Positions 24,473 to 35,733 of a DNA stretch of 64,000 nt are shown here, in pieces; position 1 is the first letter of the stretch; every line of letters begins with the position of its first letter. The notes under the pieces are model-generated. The model saw only the letters and a list, made by a program, of their open reading frames with translations. It was not told the origin of the DNA and searched no databases. The position numbers and the translations under genes are program-made. The DNA is from Saccharibacillus alkalitolerans (GTDB lineage Bacteria > Bacillota > Bacilli > Paenibacillales > Paenibacillaceae): NCBI RefSeq assembly GCF_011090185.1, contig NZ_JAAFGS010000013.1, forward strand, positions 1-64,000, written 5' to 3'.

Positions 24473-26167
24473 GTGAATCCGAAATGGTGGAAAGAAAGCG
24501 TCATCTACGAGATTTATATCAAGAGCTTCAAAGACTCCAACGGAGATGGAGTGGGCGATCTAGCGGGCGTCCTCTCGAAGCTGGATTATCTGCAGGAACT
24601 CGGCGTCAACGTACTGTGGCTCACCCCCGTCTACGATTCGCCCGACCATGAAGGCGGTTACGATATTCGGGACTACCGAAGCATTATGGACAAATTCGGA
24701 ACGATGGACGATTTCGACCGGCTGCTCGAAGACGCGCATGAACGCGGGATGAAGATTATGCTGGAGATGCCGCTGAACCATACGTCGAACGAACACCCGT
24801 GGTTCGAAGAATCGCGGTCTTCCAAGAAAAACGATAAACGCAATTATTATATCTGGCGCGAAGGCCGGGGATCGGGTTTCCCGAACAACTGGGGCTCGTA
24901 TTTCGGCGGCTCTGTCTGGGAATTCGACCAAGAGACGGAAGAGTATTATATGCATCTGTACAGCAGCCGCCAGCCCAATCTGAATTGGGAGAACGAGAAA
25001 GTGCGCGAAGAAGCGTACGAGATCGTCAAATGGTGGGCGGATAAAGGCGTAGACGGGTTCCATTTCAACTCGATCGCCCATATCGTCAAGACCGAAGGCC
25101 ATAACCATGACGAAGAGAGCGGCAATACGCAGCATCTACCGGTCGAGCGGGCGTATCAGATGTTCTCCAGTCTGGACAAGGTCAACGCGATCGTCAAAAG
25201 GCTGCACAAAGAAGACGGCACCGACTACGATCTGATGGTGGTCGGCGAAGCGGCCGGGCTCGATCCCGCGCAGACGCTCGACTTTATCGGCGACGATCCG
25301 GGCAAAGCCAATCTGGTGCTGAATTCCGACCATATGCTGCTGACCCATTCGTCGCAGGGCATCGGGCGCTGGACGACCAAGTCTTGGACGCTGCTCAATC
25401 TGAAGCAGGCGATCAGCCATTGGCAGACCGTGCTGCACGAACAAGGCTGGAACGCGACGTATCTCGCCGACCATGACCAGCCGCGGGCGGTCTGCCGCTT
25501 CGGGCATACCGGCGAGTATCGCGAGCTGTCGGCCAAGATGCTGGCGACCTTGCTCATGACGCTGCAAGGCACGCCTTCTATCTATCAGGGAGAAGAGCTG
25601 GGGCTGGTCGGCGGAGGCGTCTTCCATACCGCCGCAGATTTCCGCGACGAAGAGACGCTGAACTTCCTGCATCACGCCAAGAAGAGCGGGATGGACGAAG
25701 AAGAAGCGCTCAAGATCGCGAGGCGCAACACGCGCGACGCGGGCCGGAACCCGATGCCGTGGAACGCTTCGGCCAACGGAGGTTTCACGACCGGGCAGCC
25801 GTGGATCGGCATGTCGCCGGGTCACGAAGAAGTGAACGCCGAGCGCGCGGTCGCCGATCCGGATTCGGTGTTCCATTATTATAAGAAGCTGATCGAGCTT
25901 CGCAAAGTCAGCCAGGCGCTGCTGTACGGCGAATACCGCCTGCTGCTGCCGCTCGATACGGACATCTATGCGTTCACGCGCACATTCGAAGACGAGACGC
26001 TGATGGTTGTGCTGAATTTCTTCTCCGGCACGCCGACGTTCAAATGTCCGGAACGCCTGTGCGAACGTCCGCGCGAATTCATCTTCGGCAATTACGAGCC
26101 GGGCGTGACGCAGGGAAGCGACTTCGAACTGCGGCCTTACGAGGCGGCGATTTATCGGTTGGGATAG
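24473..26167 (+). CDS. GH13-fold protein lacking the catalytic nucleophile (degenerate oligo-1,6-glucosidase)
   Basis: 564 residues with the full oligo-1,6-glucosidase/trehalulose-type layout: (beta/alpha)8 barrel with the Q-P-N-L-N-W region and a C-terminal beta domain. Conserved region II, normally G-F-R-x-D, reads G-F-H-F-N here: the nucleophile Asp is N199 and the adjacent Arg is H197. Region III keeps E259 (V-V-G-E-A); region IV reads A-D-H-D with D335 kept; region I reads E-M-P-L-N-H-T-S. Hydrolysis by the normal mechanism is therefore unlikely; a binding, regulatory or altered role is possible. The GTG start at 24473 has AAGGAGGAG upstream. It is convergent with the binding-protein gene. 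Confidence 0.85.
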   Translation: MNPKWWKESVIYEIYIKSFKDSNGDGVGDLAGVLSKLDYLQELGVNVLWLTPVYDSPDHEGGYDIRDYRSIMDKFGTMDDFDRLLEDAHERGMKIMLEMPLNHTSNEHPWFEESRSSKKNDKRNYYIWREGRGSGFPNNWGSYFGGSVWEFDQETEEYYMHLYSSRQPNLNWENEKVREEAYEIVKWWADKGVDGFHFNSIAHIVKTEGHNHDEESGNTQHLPVERAYQMFSSLDKVNAIVKRLHKEDGTDYDLMVVGEAAGLDPAQTLDFIGDDPGKANLVLNSDHMLLTHSSQGIGRWTTKSWTLLNLKQAISHWQTVLHEQGWNATYLADHDQPRAVCRFGHTGEYRELSAKMLATLLMTLQGTPSIYQGEELGLVGGGVFHTAADFRDEETLNFLHHAKKSGMDEEEALKIARRNTRDAGRNPMPWNASANGGFTTGQPWIGMSPGHEEVNAERAVADPDSVFHYYKKLIELRKVSQALLYGEYRLLLPLDTDIYAFTRTFEDETLMVVLNFFSGTPTFKCPERLCERPREFIFGNYEPGVTQGSDFELRPYEAAIYRLG

Positions 26168-26199
26168 AAGCATGCCAGAGATCGATAGGAATGACAAAC

Positions 26200-26229
26200 A
26201 GGGCTGCCCCGAATAGCTGGGGCAGCCCT
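26200..26229. terminator. Bidirectional terminator between convergent genes
   Basis: AGGGCTGCCCC / GGGGCAGCCCT, perfect 11-bp stem with loop GAATAGCT. Only short T tracts on either side. Confidence 0.65.
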
Positions 26230-26252
26230 TGACGTGCGCGTTTCGAATCTTT

Positions 26253-27488
26253 TTACTTGTCCAAGCCCAGCAGGGTACGCCAAGCGGCTTCGATCTTCTT
26301 CGCGCCGGCTTCGGCCGACTGCTGACCGGTCAGGATCTGCACGAGGTTAGGCGTGAAGTCTGTGAACATCTGCGCGCCTTCCGGAATCAGCGGTCGCGGT
26401 TTGGCAGCATCGAGCTGAACTTTGAAGCCCTGCACGATCGGGTCGGACATGAGCTGCTCGTCTTGATAAGCGCTGTTGCGCGAAGGCAGCGATTTGAGTT
26501 CTTTCGTATGCAGAAGCTGCGATTCCGTGCTCGTGAGATACCGAATCAACGCATAGCTTTCTTTTGGGTGCTTGCTGTACTTGGAGATGACCAGACTGTG
26601 GCCTCCCGCCGGCGAGCCGGTATCGCCTTTCGGCCCTGTCGGAATGACCGCGATGCCCAGATTCGAAGCGTCTTTGAACTGGGCTCCCGCCAGCAGGTCG
26701 GAGACTGCCCAAGGACCGTTGATCATAAAGGCCGAACGACCTTCCTTGAAGTCGGACATCATGACGTTGTAACTGTCCGAGAAATCCGGATAAGGCTGCG
26801 CGGCCCCGTCTACGATCAGATTCCGCATGAATTTCAGCGCTTCGACCGAGGCCGGCTGAGCGATTTCGACCTGCCGATCGTCCGTCATGGTTCCTCCGCC
26901 GAACGCCCAGATATAAGGCAGGGCATAGAAAGAGTTATCGGATACGTAAATGCCGTAGCGATTCGCCGTTTTTAGCGCTTTCGACATCGTTTTTAATTCT
27001 TCCATCGTCTTAGGCGGTTGGGCAAACCCGTTTTCCTGCAGAAGCTTCTTATTGTACAGGAGAGCCAGAGATTCCATGACCGTCGGCAGGCCGTACAGAT
27101 GGCTTTCGAATTCGTCGGAACGAAGCGCCGAAGGCACGAAATCTTTCCGGTCGTCCGCGGAAATCATATTTTCGATCGGATACAGCAGCCCGAGGCTTGC
27201 CAGTTCGGGTACCCAAGAATTGTCCGAACGGAAAAGGTCCACCGGCTGGTCGCCCAGCAAAGCGGTCTTGAAGCTGTCGGAAGAAAACGATACGGCTTTC
27301 ACGTTGACTTTGATATTCGGATTCTCCGACTCGAACATCTTGATTCTGGATTGCACGAGTTCCGCTTCCTTGCCGTCGTAAGAACTGTAGAAGGTGAGTT
27401 CCACCGGAGCGCTGCCGGAGCCTGCGGACAGATTGGAACAAGCGCTGAGCAGCAGCAGAGCTGCCAGCAGAAACGATAATTTTCTCAT
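26253..27488 (-). CDS. Sugar-binding lipoprotein encoded with a chemoreceptor
   Basis: 411 residues. Lipobox L-L-L-S-A-C (Cys 17), then a family-1 extracellular solute-binding fold (V-E-L-T-F-Y-S-S-Y-D-G-K-E, LFRSDNSWVPELASLGLLYPI, F-M-I-N-G-P-W-A-V-S-D, P-A-G-G-H-S-L-V-I-S-K). Outer-face carbohydrate binding. No permease gene lies next to it; the only co-oriented neighbour is the chemoreceptor gene 55 nt upstream, so it may feed chemosensing or a transporter encoded elsewhere. GAGGAG precedes the ATG. Confidence 0.9.
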   Translation of the reverse strand: MRKLSFLLAALLLLSACSNLSAGSGSAPVELTFYSSYDGKEAELVQSRIKMFESENPNIKVNVKAVSFSSDSFKTALLGDQPVDLFRSDNSWVPELASLGLLYPIENMISADDRKDFVPSALRSDEFESHLYGLPTVMESLALLYNKKLLQENGFAQPPKTMEELKTMSKALKTANRYGIYVSDNSFYALPYIWAFGGGTMTDDRQVEIAQPASVEALKFMRNLIVDGAAQPYPDFSDSYNVMMSDFKEGRSAFMINGPWAVSDLLAGAQFKDASNLGIAVIPTGPKGDTGSPAGGHSLVISKYSKHPKESYALIRYLTSTESQLLHTKELKSLPSRNSAYQDEQLMSDPIVQGFKVQLDAAKPRPLIPEGAQMFTDFTPNLVQILTGQQSAEAGAKKIEAAWRTLLGLDK

Positions 27489-27543
27489 ATGAAGTCTCCT
27501 CGGAATGTTGAAATAGGCGGCTTTGCGGACGAAAGTTCGCCCA

Positions 27544-29232
27544 TCACAAACTGAACTGGCCGATCAGCGACTTCAGCTCGTCCGACAGATCAGCCAACGA
27601 GGTGGCGGAATCGGCGATCTCTTCCATCGAAGCGCGCTGCTGCTCGGTCGAAGCGGCCACGCTCTGCGTGCCCGCGGTCGTTTCCCGCGAGATGTCCGCG
27701 ATCAGCGAGGTGCCCGACACGGCTTGTTCCGCGTCCGTCAGCATGCTCACGGTAGAGTCGGTCACTTCCCGTACATCCGTTTTGACTTTTTCGATCATGC
27801 CGATAATGTCTTCGAACGAGTCGCCGGCGACTTCGATCAGATCGATGCCTTTGCGAACCTCCTGCGTTCCGTATTCCATCTCCGTGGCAGCCGATCCGGT
27901 CGCCTGCTGAATGCCCAGTACCAGACCGTGAATCTGGTCGGCGGACAGACGCGACTGTTCGGCGAGCTTGCGGACTTCGTTCGCCACGATAGAGAATCCG
28001 CGGCCCTGTTCGCCGGCGCGGGCGGCCTCGATCGCGGCATTGAGCGCCAGCAGGTTGGTCTGGCTGGAGATCTCCGTAATCAGCTGCGTGGCTTCGCCGA
28101 TCTGCGCGACCTGCCGTCTCAGCCCGTCGACCACTTCGCCCAGGCGTTGGTTGCTGTTTTCGATGACTCGCACCTGACGGATCGCGTTGGTGAGATCGCT
28201 TTTTCCCTGCTCGGCGGACGAAAAAGTGGTCTCGACCGTTTCCATCACGGCTTCGCTGTTTCTCGCGATGTTCTGCACTTGATTCGAGATCCCCGTAATG
28301 ACGGACAGGTTATGTTCGACCTGATTGGCTTGACGCTCGGTGCCTTCCGTAATGTTCTGCATCACGTCCGCGATCTGCTTGGTCGCCGAACTGGTCTGTT
28401 CCGCGCCGGCCTGAAGCTGCACGGAAGACGCCGCTACCATATGCGAGACCTGATCGGCACTGCTCAAGACGGAACGCAGCGAGTCGGTCATCGCGGAGAA
28501 AGCCCGGGTCAGATCGGCCAATTCGTCGTTGCCCCGAACCGCCAAAGACGTTTCGCGCAGATCGCCTTTCGTCGCCGAATCGGCAACCCGGATCAGCGGG
28601 CGAATACGGGAGATCAAGTAATTCGACAGCAGGTAAGCGATCAGCACGGACAAGAGTACCGCCAAGCCGACCAGTACGTAGCTTGCGATCCGTATTTGCA
28701 GACGGGCTTCCTGAATTTCCTGTTCGTAACTTTCGATTTTCGCCTGCTGCTCTTCGACGAAAGACAACAGGGAAAACGCCACGGGATCGAACGACTGCTG
28801 CGTGTATTTTTGCTGGGCTTCGGCTTTTTGCCCGCTGTCCGCCAGCGCCATCAAAGCCTGTTTATCCGCGACGGTAGCCGACCACAGCGTATTGAACTTT
28901 TCGATTTGCTCGATGCCGGCCGGATCGACGGTCGCTTCTTTCAGCCGTTTCAATTCGGTGTCCAGAAAAGAAACCGTCTCGTCGAAACGCGACTTGAAGC
29001 CGCTTTTCAAATGGTCCGGCGCCAGCAGGTAATGCGCGCCTTCGTCGTTGGCGGTTCGCGCGAACAAATTCAGCCGCTGCACGGTCTCCATCCGTTTATT
29101 GGTCGCTTGGATCTCGTCGTTCAACCGGGTAATGCGCTGGTTCATCAAGCTCGTAATGCCGACCGTGGCCACGAAAAGAATGATGATTGAAGAAAAACTA
29201 AGAAGCAGTCTGTTGCGAAGCGATAACTTCAA
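27544..29232 (-). CDS. Methyl-accepting chemotaxis protein
   Basis: 562 residues. TM1 (about 8-28), an extracellular four-helix-bundle sensor of about 155 residues with [10 protein letters not shown] and [10 protein letters not shown]2 (about 183-203), HAMP (205-258), and a cytoplasmic signalling domain with the hairpin tip [21 protein letters not shown] (listed residue by residue; about 391-411). Start TTG at 29232 with GGGGGG 7 nt upstream. It is probably cotranscribed with the sugar-binding lipoprotein that follows, suggesting that the receptor senses the sugar-loaded binding protein. Confidence 0.92.
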   Translation of the reverse strand: MKLSLRNRLLLSFSSIIILFVATVGITSLMNQRITRLNDEIQATNKRMETVQRLNLFARTANDEGAHYLLAPDHLKSGFKSRFDETVSFLDTELKRLKEATVDPAGIEQIEKFNTLWSATVADKQALMALADSGQKAEAQQKYTQQSFDPVAFSLLSFVEEQQAKIESYEQEIQEARLQIRIASYVLVGLAVLLSVLIAYLLSNYLISRIRPLIRVADSATKGDLRETSLAVRGNDELADLTRAFSAMTDSLRSVLSSADQVSHMVAASSVQLQAGAEQTSSATKQIADVMQNITEGTERQANQVEHNLSVITGISNQVQNIARNSEAVMETVETTFSSAEQGKSDLTNAIRQVRVIENSNQRLGEVVDGLRRQVAQIGEATQLITEISSQTNLLALNAAIEAARAGEQGRGFSIVANEVRKLAEQSRLSADQIHGLVLGIQQATGSAATEMEYGTQEVRKGIDLIEVAGDSFEDIIGMIEKVKTDVREVTDSTVSMLTDAEQAVSGTSLIADISRETTAGTQSVAASTEQQRASMEEIADSATSLADLSDELKSLIGQFSL

Positions 29233-29329
29233 AATCGAACCCCCCCATTACCTGTATATAGATCAGTATTTGCCGATTAGGCCAAAGCCCTTCTATAGTT
29301 ATCGGATACTTTTCTGCTATTTTGTATAG

Positions 29330-29343
29330 GGAAAACGTTTGCA
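29330..29343. promoter_or_regulatory. cre candidate between chemoreceptor and abfA
   Basis: GGAAAACGTTTGCA matches 13 of 14 positions of TGNAANCGNTNNCA. It lies about 40 nt upstream of the abfA -35 and about 100 nt before the chemoreceptor start on the other strand, so it could act on either. Confidence 0.55.
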
Positions 29344-29381
29344 CATATACTTAATATAAATATTAATGATTCACATAAGAA

Positions 29382-29410
29382 TTGACTTGTACGGACATGC
29401 GTGATACATT
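29382..29410 (+). promoter_or_regulatory. Promoter of the abfA-abf2 operon
   Basis: -35 TTGACT (29382-29387), 17-bp spacer ending in an extended TGA, -10 TACATT (29405-29410). It implies a leader of about 235 nt before abfA that contains the nested inverted repeat at 29491-29592. Confidence 0.65.
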
Positions 29411-29490
29411 GGGTGCGTAAAGGTTCTTCCGCCCGTACAACCGGGTAGCGGCGCAGGAAAAGGCCCGTCCGGATTTGCGGTTCGACAACT

Positions 29491-29592
29491 AGGTTTTGTC
29501 AACGTGATAAGTAAGATTGCGTGCCCTCGAACGGACCTGAAGCGTGTACGCTTGAGAGCACGCAATCCTTTGATGAAGAGTTGACAAAACCT
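29491..29592. repeat. 102-bp nested inverted repeat (MITE-like or leader hairpin)
   Basis: Outer arms AGGTTTTGTCAAC (29491-29503) / GTTGACAAAACCT (29580-29592) are perfect, 13 bp. Middle arms AGATTGCGTGCCCTC (29514-29528) / GAGAGCACGCAATCCT (29554-29569) are near perfect. The core is AAGCGTGTACGCTT (29540-29553). The element has no ORF and no T tract. Flanks CTA and TTA do not give a clear target duplication. Confidence 0.8.
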
Positions 29593-29596
29593 TAAA

Positions 29597-29610
29597 TGTA
29601 AGCGTTCTAT
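29597..29610 (+). promoter_or_regulatory. Second cre-like site, abfA leader
   Basis: TGTAAGCGTTCTAT matches 12 of 14 positions of the CcpA box and lies between the inverted repeat and the abfA start, a position compatible with roadblock repression. Confidence 0.4.
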
Positions 29611-29652
29611 CGGGATGGGCCTTCATCATATTTTTGCAGAAGGAAAGGATGA

Positions 29653-31185
<1,533 letters not shown>

Positions 31186-31210
31186 TTTTTTCGGCAGAGG
31201 AGAATATTCA

Positions 31211-32698
31211 ATGACCAAAGCATCGGTAATCGTCAACGCCGACGTGGCGCTGGGCAAGATCGACCGCAACATTTACGGACAGTTCGCCGAGCATCTGGGA
31301 CGCTGCATTTACGAAGGCATGTGGGTCGGCGAAGACTCGGAAATGCCTAACGTGGACGGCATCCGCAAGGACGTGCTGGAAGCGCTGAAAAATCTCAGCA
31401 TTCCGGTGCTGCGCTGGCCGGGAGGCTGTTTTGCCGACGAGTATCATTGGAAAGACGGCGTAGGCCCGCGCGAAGGCCGCAAACGGATGGTCAACACGCA
31501 CTGGGGCGGCGTCGTGGAGAACAATCATTTCGGCACGCACGAGTTCTTCCGGCTGTGCGAGCTGCTGGAGACGGAGCCTTATATCTGCGGCAACGTGGGC
31601 AGCGGCAGCGTGCAGGAGATGAGCGAATGGATCGAATACATGACGTTCGACGGCGAATCCCCGATGGCGAAATGGCGGCAGGAGAACGGACAGGAGAAAC
31701 CGTGGAAACTGAAATATTTCGGCGTCGGCAACGAGAACTGGGGCTGCGGCGGCAATATGCGCGCGGAGTATTATGCCGACGAATACCGCCGCTATCAGAC
31801 GTATTCGCGCAATTACGGCGATAACAAGCTGTTCAAGATCGCGGGCGGACCGAACGTCGACGACTACCATTGGACCGAAGTACTGATGCGCGAAGCCGGC
31901 CGGCATATGGACGGGCTCAGCCTGCACTATTACACGATGGAAGGCAGCTGGGAAGAGAAGAAACCGGCGCTCGGCTTCGACGAAGCCGGATGGTTCGAAG
32001 TGATGAAGAAATCGCTGCATATGGACGAGCTGATCACCCGCCACACGACGATCATGGACAAATACGATCCGGAGAAAAGAGTGGCGCTGATCGTCGACGA
32101 ATGGGGCACCTGGTTCTTGAGTGAGCCGGGCACCAACCCGGGCTTCCTGTACCAGCAGAACTCGCTGCGCGACGCGCTGGTCGCGGGCCTGCATCTGCAT
32201 ATTTTCCACAAGCATCACGAACGGGTGAAAATGACGAACATCGCGCAGATGGTCAACGTGCTGCAGGCGATGATTCTGACCGAAGGCGACAAGATGCTGC
32301 TGACGCCGACGTATCACGTGTTCGAGATGTTCAAGGTGCACCAGGACGCCGACGTGCTGCAGATGGCCGTGGAAACGCCGGATTACGAGCTGAACGGCGA
32401 AACGCTGCCGCAGGTGAGCGTATCGGCATCCAGAAAAGACGGCGCCGTGCATATCAGCTTGTGCAACATCAGCACGACGGAAGGCGCGGACGTGAAGCTT
32501 GATCTGCGCGGCATCGGAGCGGAAGGCGGCGTCAGCGGACGCGTGCTGACTTCCGGCGACATGCAGGCGCATAACACGTTCGAACAGCCGGACACGATCG
32601 CTCCGCAGGCGTTCGACGGTTTCGAACGCGGCGAGAACGGCGCTTTGTCCGTAACGCTGCCGCCGATGTCGGTAACGGTGCTGACGATCAAGGGTTAA
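31211..32698 (+). CDS. abf2: Alpha-N-arabinofuranosidase Abf2/Xsa type (GH51)
   Basis: 495 residues, the length of B. subtilis Abf2. Cytoplasmic GH51 enzyme of the second Bacillus type, marked by [25 protein letters not shown] and [10 protein letters not shown]. Acid/base E175 in V-G-N-E-N-W-G; nucleophile E297 in V-D-E-W-G-T-W. Abf2-type enzymes act on both arabinan and arabinoxylan products and complement AbfA. GAGGAG precedes the ATG; a strong terminator follows. Confidence 0.93.
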   Translation: MTKASVIVNADVALGKIDRNIYGQFAEHLGRCIYEGMWVGEDSEMPNVDGIRKDVLEALKNLSIPVLRWPGGCFADEYHWKDGVGPREGRKRMVNTHWGGVVENNHFGTHEFFRLCELLETEPYICGNVGSGSVQEMSEWIEYMTFDGESPMAKWRQENGQEKPWKLKYFGVGNENWGCGGNMRAEYYADEYRRYQTYSRNYGDNKLFKIAGGPNVDDYHWTEVLMREAGRHMDGLSLHYYTMEGSWEEKKPALGFDEAGWFEVMKKSLHMDELITRHTTIMDKYDPEKRVALIVDEWGTWFLSEPGTNPGFLYQQNSLRDALVAGLHLHIFHKHHERVKMTNIAQMVNVLQAMILTEGDKMLLTPTYHVFEMFKVHQDADVLQMAVETPDYELNGETLPQVSVSASRKDGAVHISLCNISTTEGADVKLDLRGIGAEGGVSGRVLTSGDMQAHNTFEQPDTIAPQAFDGFERGENGALSVTLPPMSVTVLTIKG

Positions 32699-32710
32699 GA
32701 ACGGAATCTC

Positions 32711-32743
32711 AAGGACGGCCGGAATGCTCCGGCCGTCCTTTTT
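32711..32743 (+). terminator. Terminator of the abfA-abf2 operon
   Basis: AAGGACGGCCGG / CCGGCCGTCCTT, perfect 12-bp stem, loop AATGCT, five T in total at the 3' side. Confidence 0.9.
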
Positions 32744-32880
32744 GCGTAGGCGGACGAAGCGCCGACAAGCAAGCGGTAATTCCTGTCTCCTTCCGGGTAA
32801 ACATTTAGGCAGGTGCCTTTTTATAAACGGATGCGCATAACGAAGCGTCCGACACGGACGGCGGAGAAAGGGGTTCTTTT

Positions 32881-34584
32881 ATGACACGGCGCGATTTGTG
32901 GAAAGAAAAAGTCGTCTATCAAATTTTCCCCTGCAGCTTTCAGGATTCGAACGGGGACGGGAACGGCGATCTGCGGGGGATCGTGTCCCGGCTGGACTAT
33001 ATCCGGTCGATCGGAGCGGATACGATCTGGATCTGCCCCGTCTACCGTTCCCCGCTCGAGGATCAGGGCTACGACGTCAGCGACCAGCGCGAAATCGGCG
33101 AGATATTCGGCACGATGCAGGATTGGGAAGAACTGCTCGAGGAGACGCATAAGCGCGGCATGGAACTGTGGATGGACCTGGTGCTGAACCACACCTCGGC
33201 CGAGCATCGTTGGTTCAAGCGCTCCCGTTCCTCGAAAGACGATCCGTTTCGCGATTATTATATCTGGCGCCAAGGCAAGGAGGACGGATCTCCGCCGAAC
33301 AACTGGACGTCCTATCTCGGCGGCAGCGCATGGACGTACGACGAGGCTACGGGCGAATATTATCTGCATCTGTACAGCGAGACGCAGCCCGACCTGAATT
33401 GGGACAATCCCAAGGTGCGCGAAGAAATCCAAGGCCTGATCCGCTACTGGTTGGACAAAGGCGTCGACGGGTTCCGATTGGACGCGATCAACGTCGTCTC
33501 CAAAGAAAGCGAACTGCCCGACAGCATGGAGAAAAAGGTCCAGGGCAGCGGATACAAACATTTCAAAAACGGACCGAAAGTGCATGAATACTTGAGGGAG
33601 CTGAACGAAAAAGGCTTTTCGCACAAGGAGGGCACGATTACGGTCGGCGAAACGTCGATGGTCTCGATGGATGACGTCAAGCGCTACACCGCTCCCGAAC
33701 GGCGGGAGCTGAGCATGATCTTCATGATGGAATCTCCCGATATCGGCAGCGATCCGGACGATTCGTTCAAGTCCCGCGATTGGAAGCTGAGCGAGCTGAA
33801 GGAGATCATAACGCGCTGGGAGAAGGAGCTGAAAGATCAAGGCTGGTTCGGCCTGTTCGGCAGCAACCACGACCGGCCGCGCCTGGTGTCGCAGTTCGGC
33901 GACGACGGCCGCTACCGCGTGGAATCCGCGAAGCTGCTGGCGACGCTGGTGCATACGCTGTGGGGCACGCCGTTCATCTACCAGGGGGAAGAGATCGGCA
34001 TGACCAATTATCCGTTCGAGTCGGTCGACCGGCTCGAAGACCAGGAAGCTGTTCACTATTATCGGTCGCAGACGGAAAAAGGCGAAGATCCCGCAGAAGT
34101 CGAGCGGCGCGTGCTGGCGGGAACCCGCGACCATGCGCGCACCCCGATGCAGTGGAGCGCCGGGCCCAACGCCGGATTCAGCGAGGGCAAGCCCTGGATG
34201 CCGGTCAATCCGAATTACCGAGAGATCAACGTCGAAGCGGAAGAGAAAAATCCGGACTCGGTGCTCAACTACTACCGGAAGCTGATCGAGATCCGCCGGG
34301 AGCATGCGAACGTCGTCGTGCACGGCGAGTACGCGCCCGTGCTGGAGGAGCATGAGCAGGTGCTGGCCTATGTGCGCCGATGCTCCGCCAGCCAGGGGCT
34401 GGTCCTGCTGAACCTCTCGGACCGGGAGGCGGAGTTCGAGCTTACCGGGGAAATCTGCGGCTGCCTGGACACGGCGCGGCGGCTGCTCGGCAACTACCCG
34501 GCCGACGGACACGGGATTCCGGCGAAGCTGCGGCCGTACGAAGCGATCGTCTTCGGCGGGCTGAAGCCCATGCCGGAAAAGTAA
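32881..34584 (+). CDS. GH13 alpha-glucosidase (oligo-1,6-glucosidase type)
   Basis: 567 residues. Cytoplasmic hydrolase of short alpha-glucosides (isomaltose, maltose, sucrose or trehalose type cannot be told apart here). All GH13 regions are intact: I M-D-L-V-L-N-H-T-S, II G-F-R-L-D-A-I-N with nucleophile D201, III T-V-G-E-T with E257, IV S-N-H-D-R-P-R with D331. The E-E-I-G-M-T-N loop and the typical Q-P-D-L-N-W are present. AAAGGGG precedes the ATG. Monocistronic. It is the intact counterpart of the degenerate GH13 gene at 24473. Confidence 0.92.
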   Translation: MTRRDLWKEKVVYQIFPCSFQDSNGDGNGDLRGIVSRLDYIRSIGADTIWICPVYRSPLEDQGYDVSDQREIGEIFGTMQDWEELLEETHKRGMELWMDLVLNHTSAEHRWFKRSRSSKDDPFRDYYIWRQGKEDGSPPNNWTSYLGGSAWTYDEATGEYYLHLYSETQPDLNWDNPKVREEIQGLIRYWLDKGVDGFRLDAINVVSKESELPDSMEKKVQGSGYKHFKNGPKVHEYLRELNEKGFSHKEGTITVGETSMVSMDDVKRYTAPERRELSMIFMMESPDIGSDPDDSFKSRDWKLSELKEIITRWEKELKDQGWFGLFGSNHDRPRLVSQFGDDGRYRVESAKLLATLVHTLWGTPFIYQGEEIGMTNYPFESVDRLEDQEAVHYYRSQTEKGEDPAEVERRVLAGTRDHARTPMQWSAGPNAGFSEGKPWMPVNPNYREINVEAEEKNPDSVLNYYRKLIEIRREHANVVVHGEYAPVLEEHEQVLAYVRRCSASQGLVLLNLSDREAEFELTGEICGCLDTARRLLGNYPADGHGIPAKLRPYEAIVFGGLKPMPEK

Positions 34585-34627
34585 GCGATCCGGATAGCGG
34601 GCTGCCGGGTCGGTCGCTCGGTCGGGA

Positions 34628-34667
34628 GCGTCCGGGGCCCGGGGTTCCGAACGCCGGCCGTTTTTTT
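34628..34667 (+). terminator. Possible terminator of the GH13 glucosidase gene
   Basis: GCGTCCGG pairs with CCGAACGC (one mismatch) around a GC-rich loop; seven T follow 7 nt later. The distance to the T run makes it an imperfect example. Confidence 0.45.
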
Positions 34668-34689
34668 GGAAAACCCGCCGGTAAAGATG

Positions 34690-34716
34690 TTGCCGCGCCC
34701 GAATTAATGATATAAT
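34690..34716 (+). promoter_or_regulatory. Extended -10 promoter of ppaC
   Basis: TGATATAAT (34708-34716) is a perfect extended -10. TTGCCG lies 15 bp upstream as a poor -35, as is common for extended promoters. Confidence 0.7.
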
Positions 34717-34760
34717 TAGCATCGGAATTCAGGAGATAAGCTCTGAGGAGGCGTTCAACC

Positions 34761-35693
34761 ATGGCAAAGGTATTGGTTTTCGGTCATAAGAATCCGGATA
34801 CGGACACGATCACTTCGGCGATCGCGTACGCGGAATTGAAAAAGCAGCTCGGCGTCGACGCGGAAGCGGTCCGTCTGGGCGAAGTGAACGGCGAAACGGC
34901 GTACGCGCTGAAGCACTTCGGCGTCGAAGCTCCGCGTCTGGTGGAGACGGTGGCGGACCAGTCGGAAGGCGTTATTCTGGTCGACCATAACGAACGTCAG
35001 CAGAGCGCGTCGGATATCGAGCAGGCGCATGTGCTGGAAGTCATCGACCATCACCGCATCGCCAACTTCGAGACGGCTCACCCGCTGTATTACCGCGCGG
35101 AGCCGGTCGGCTGCACGGCGACCATCCTGAACAAACTGTACAAGGAAAACGGCGTGGAGATCCGCAAAGAAATAGCCGGCCTGATGGTCTCCGCGATCGT
35201 GTCGGACTCCCTGCTGTTCAAGTCGCCGACCTGCACGGAGCAGGATGTGGCGGCTGCCAAGGAACTGGCGGAAATCGCGGGCGTGGATCTCGACAAGTAC
35301 GGTCTCGACATGCTCAAAGCCGGCGCGGACCTGAGCGGCAAAACGGCGCAGGATTTGATCTCCATCGACGCGAAAGAGTTCACGATGGGCGGAAACAAAG
35401 TCGAAATCGCGCAGATCAACGCGGTCGACGTGAACGAAGTGCTGGAGCAGCAGGCCGACCTGGAAGCGGCGTTGAAAGACAAGATCGTCGATAAGGGCCT
35501 CGATCTGTTCGTTCTGGCGATCACGGACATCCTCAACAACGATTCCGTCGCGATCGTGCTCGGCAGCAAGGCCGACGCGGTCGAACGCGCTTACGGCGTG
35601 ACGCTCGAAGGCAACAAAGCGCTGCTGAAGGGCGTCGTTTCCCGCAAATCGCAGATCGTTCCGGTGCTGACGAAAGCTTTCGAAGAAGCATAA
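34761..35693 (+). CDS. ppaC: Manganese-dependent inorganic pyrophosphatase (family II, DHH)
   Basis: 310 residues, the usual length. Hydrolyses pyrophosphate to drive biosynthesis; cytoplasmic. DHH phosphoesterase motifs with metal ligands: G-H-K-N-P-D-T-D (H9, D13, D15), V-D-H-N-E (about residue 75), and V-I-D-H-H-R (about 97-102); the DHHA2 C-terminal domain ends with [15 protein letters not shown] lies upstream of the ATG. Monocistronic with an extended -10 promoter, consistent with a housekeeping role. Confidence 0.95.
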   Translation: MAKVLVFGHKNPDTDTITSAIAYAELKKQLGVDAEAVRLGEVNGETAYALKHFGVEAPRLVETVADQSEGVILVDHNERQQSASDIEQAHVLEVIDHHRIANFETAHPLYYRAEPVGCTATILNKLYKENGVEIRKEIAGLMVSAIVSDSLLFKSPTCTEQDVAAAKELAEIAGVDLDKYGLDMLKAGADLSGKTAQDLISIDAKEFTMGGNKVEIAQINAVDVNEVLEQQADLEAALKDKIVDKGLDLFVLAITDILNNDSVAIVLGSKADAVERAYGVTLEGNKALLKGVVSRKSQIVPVLTKAFEEA

Positions 35694-35733
35694 CACCGTC
35701 GCCGAGGCATTCGCTGCCTCGGGCGGCCGAGAT

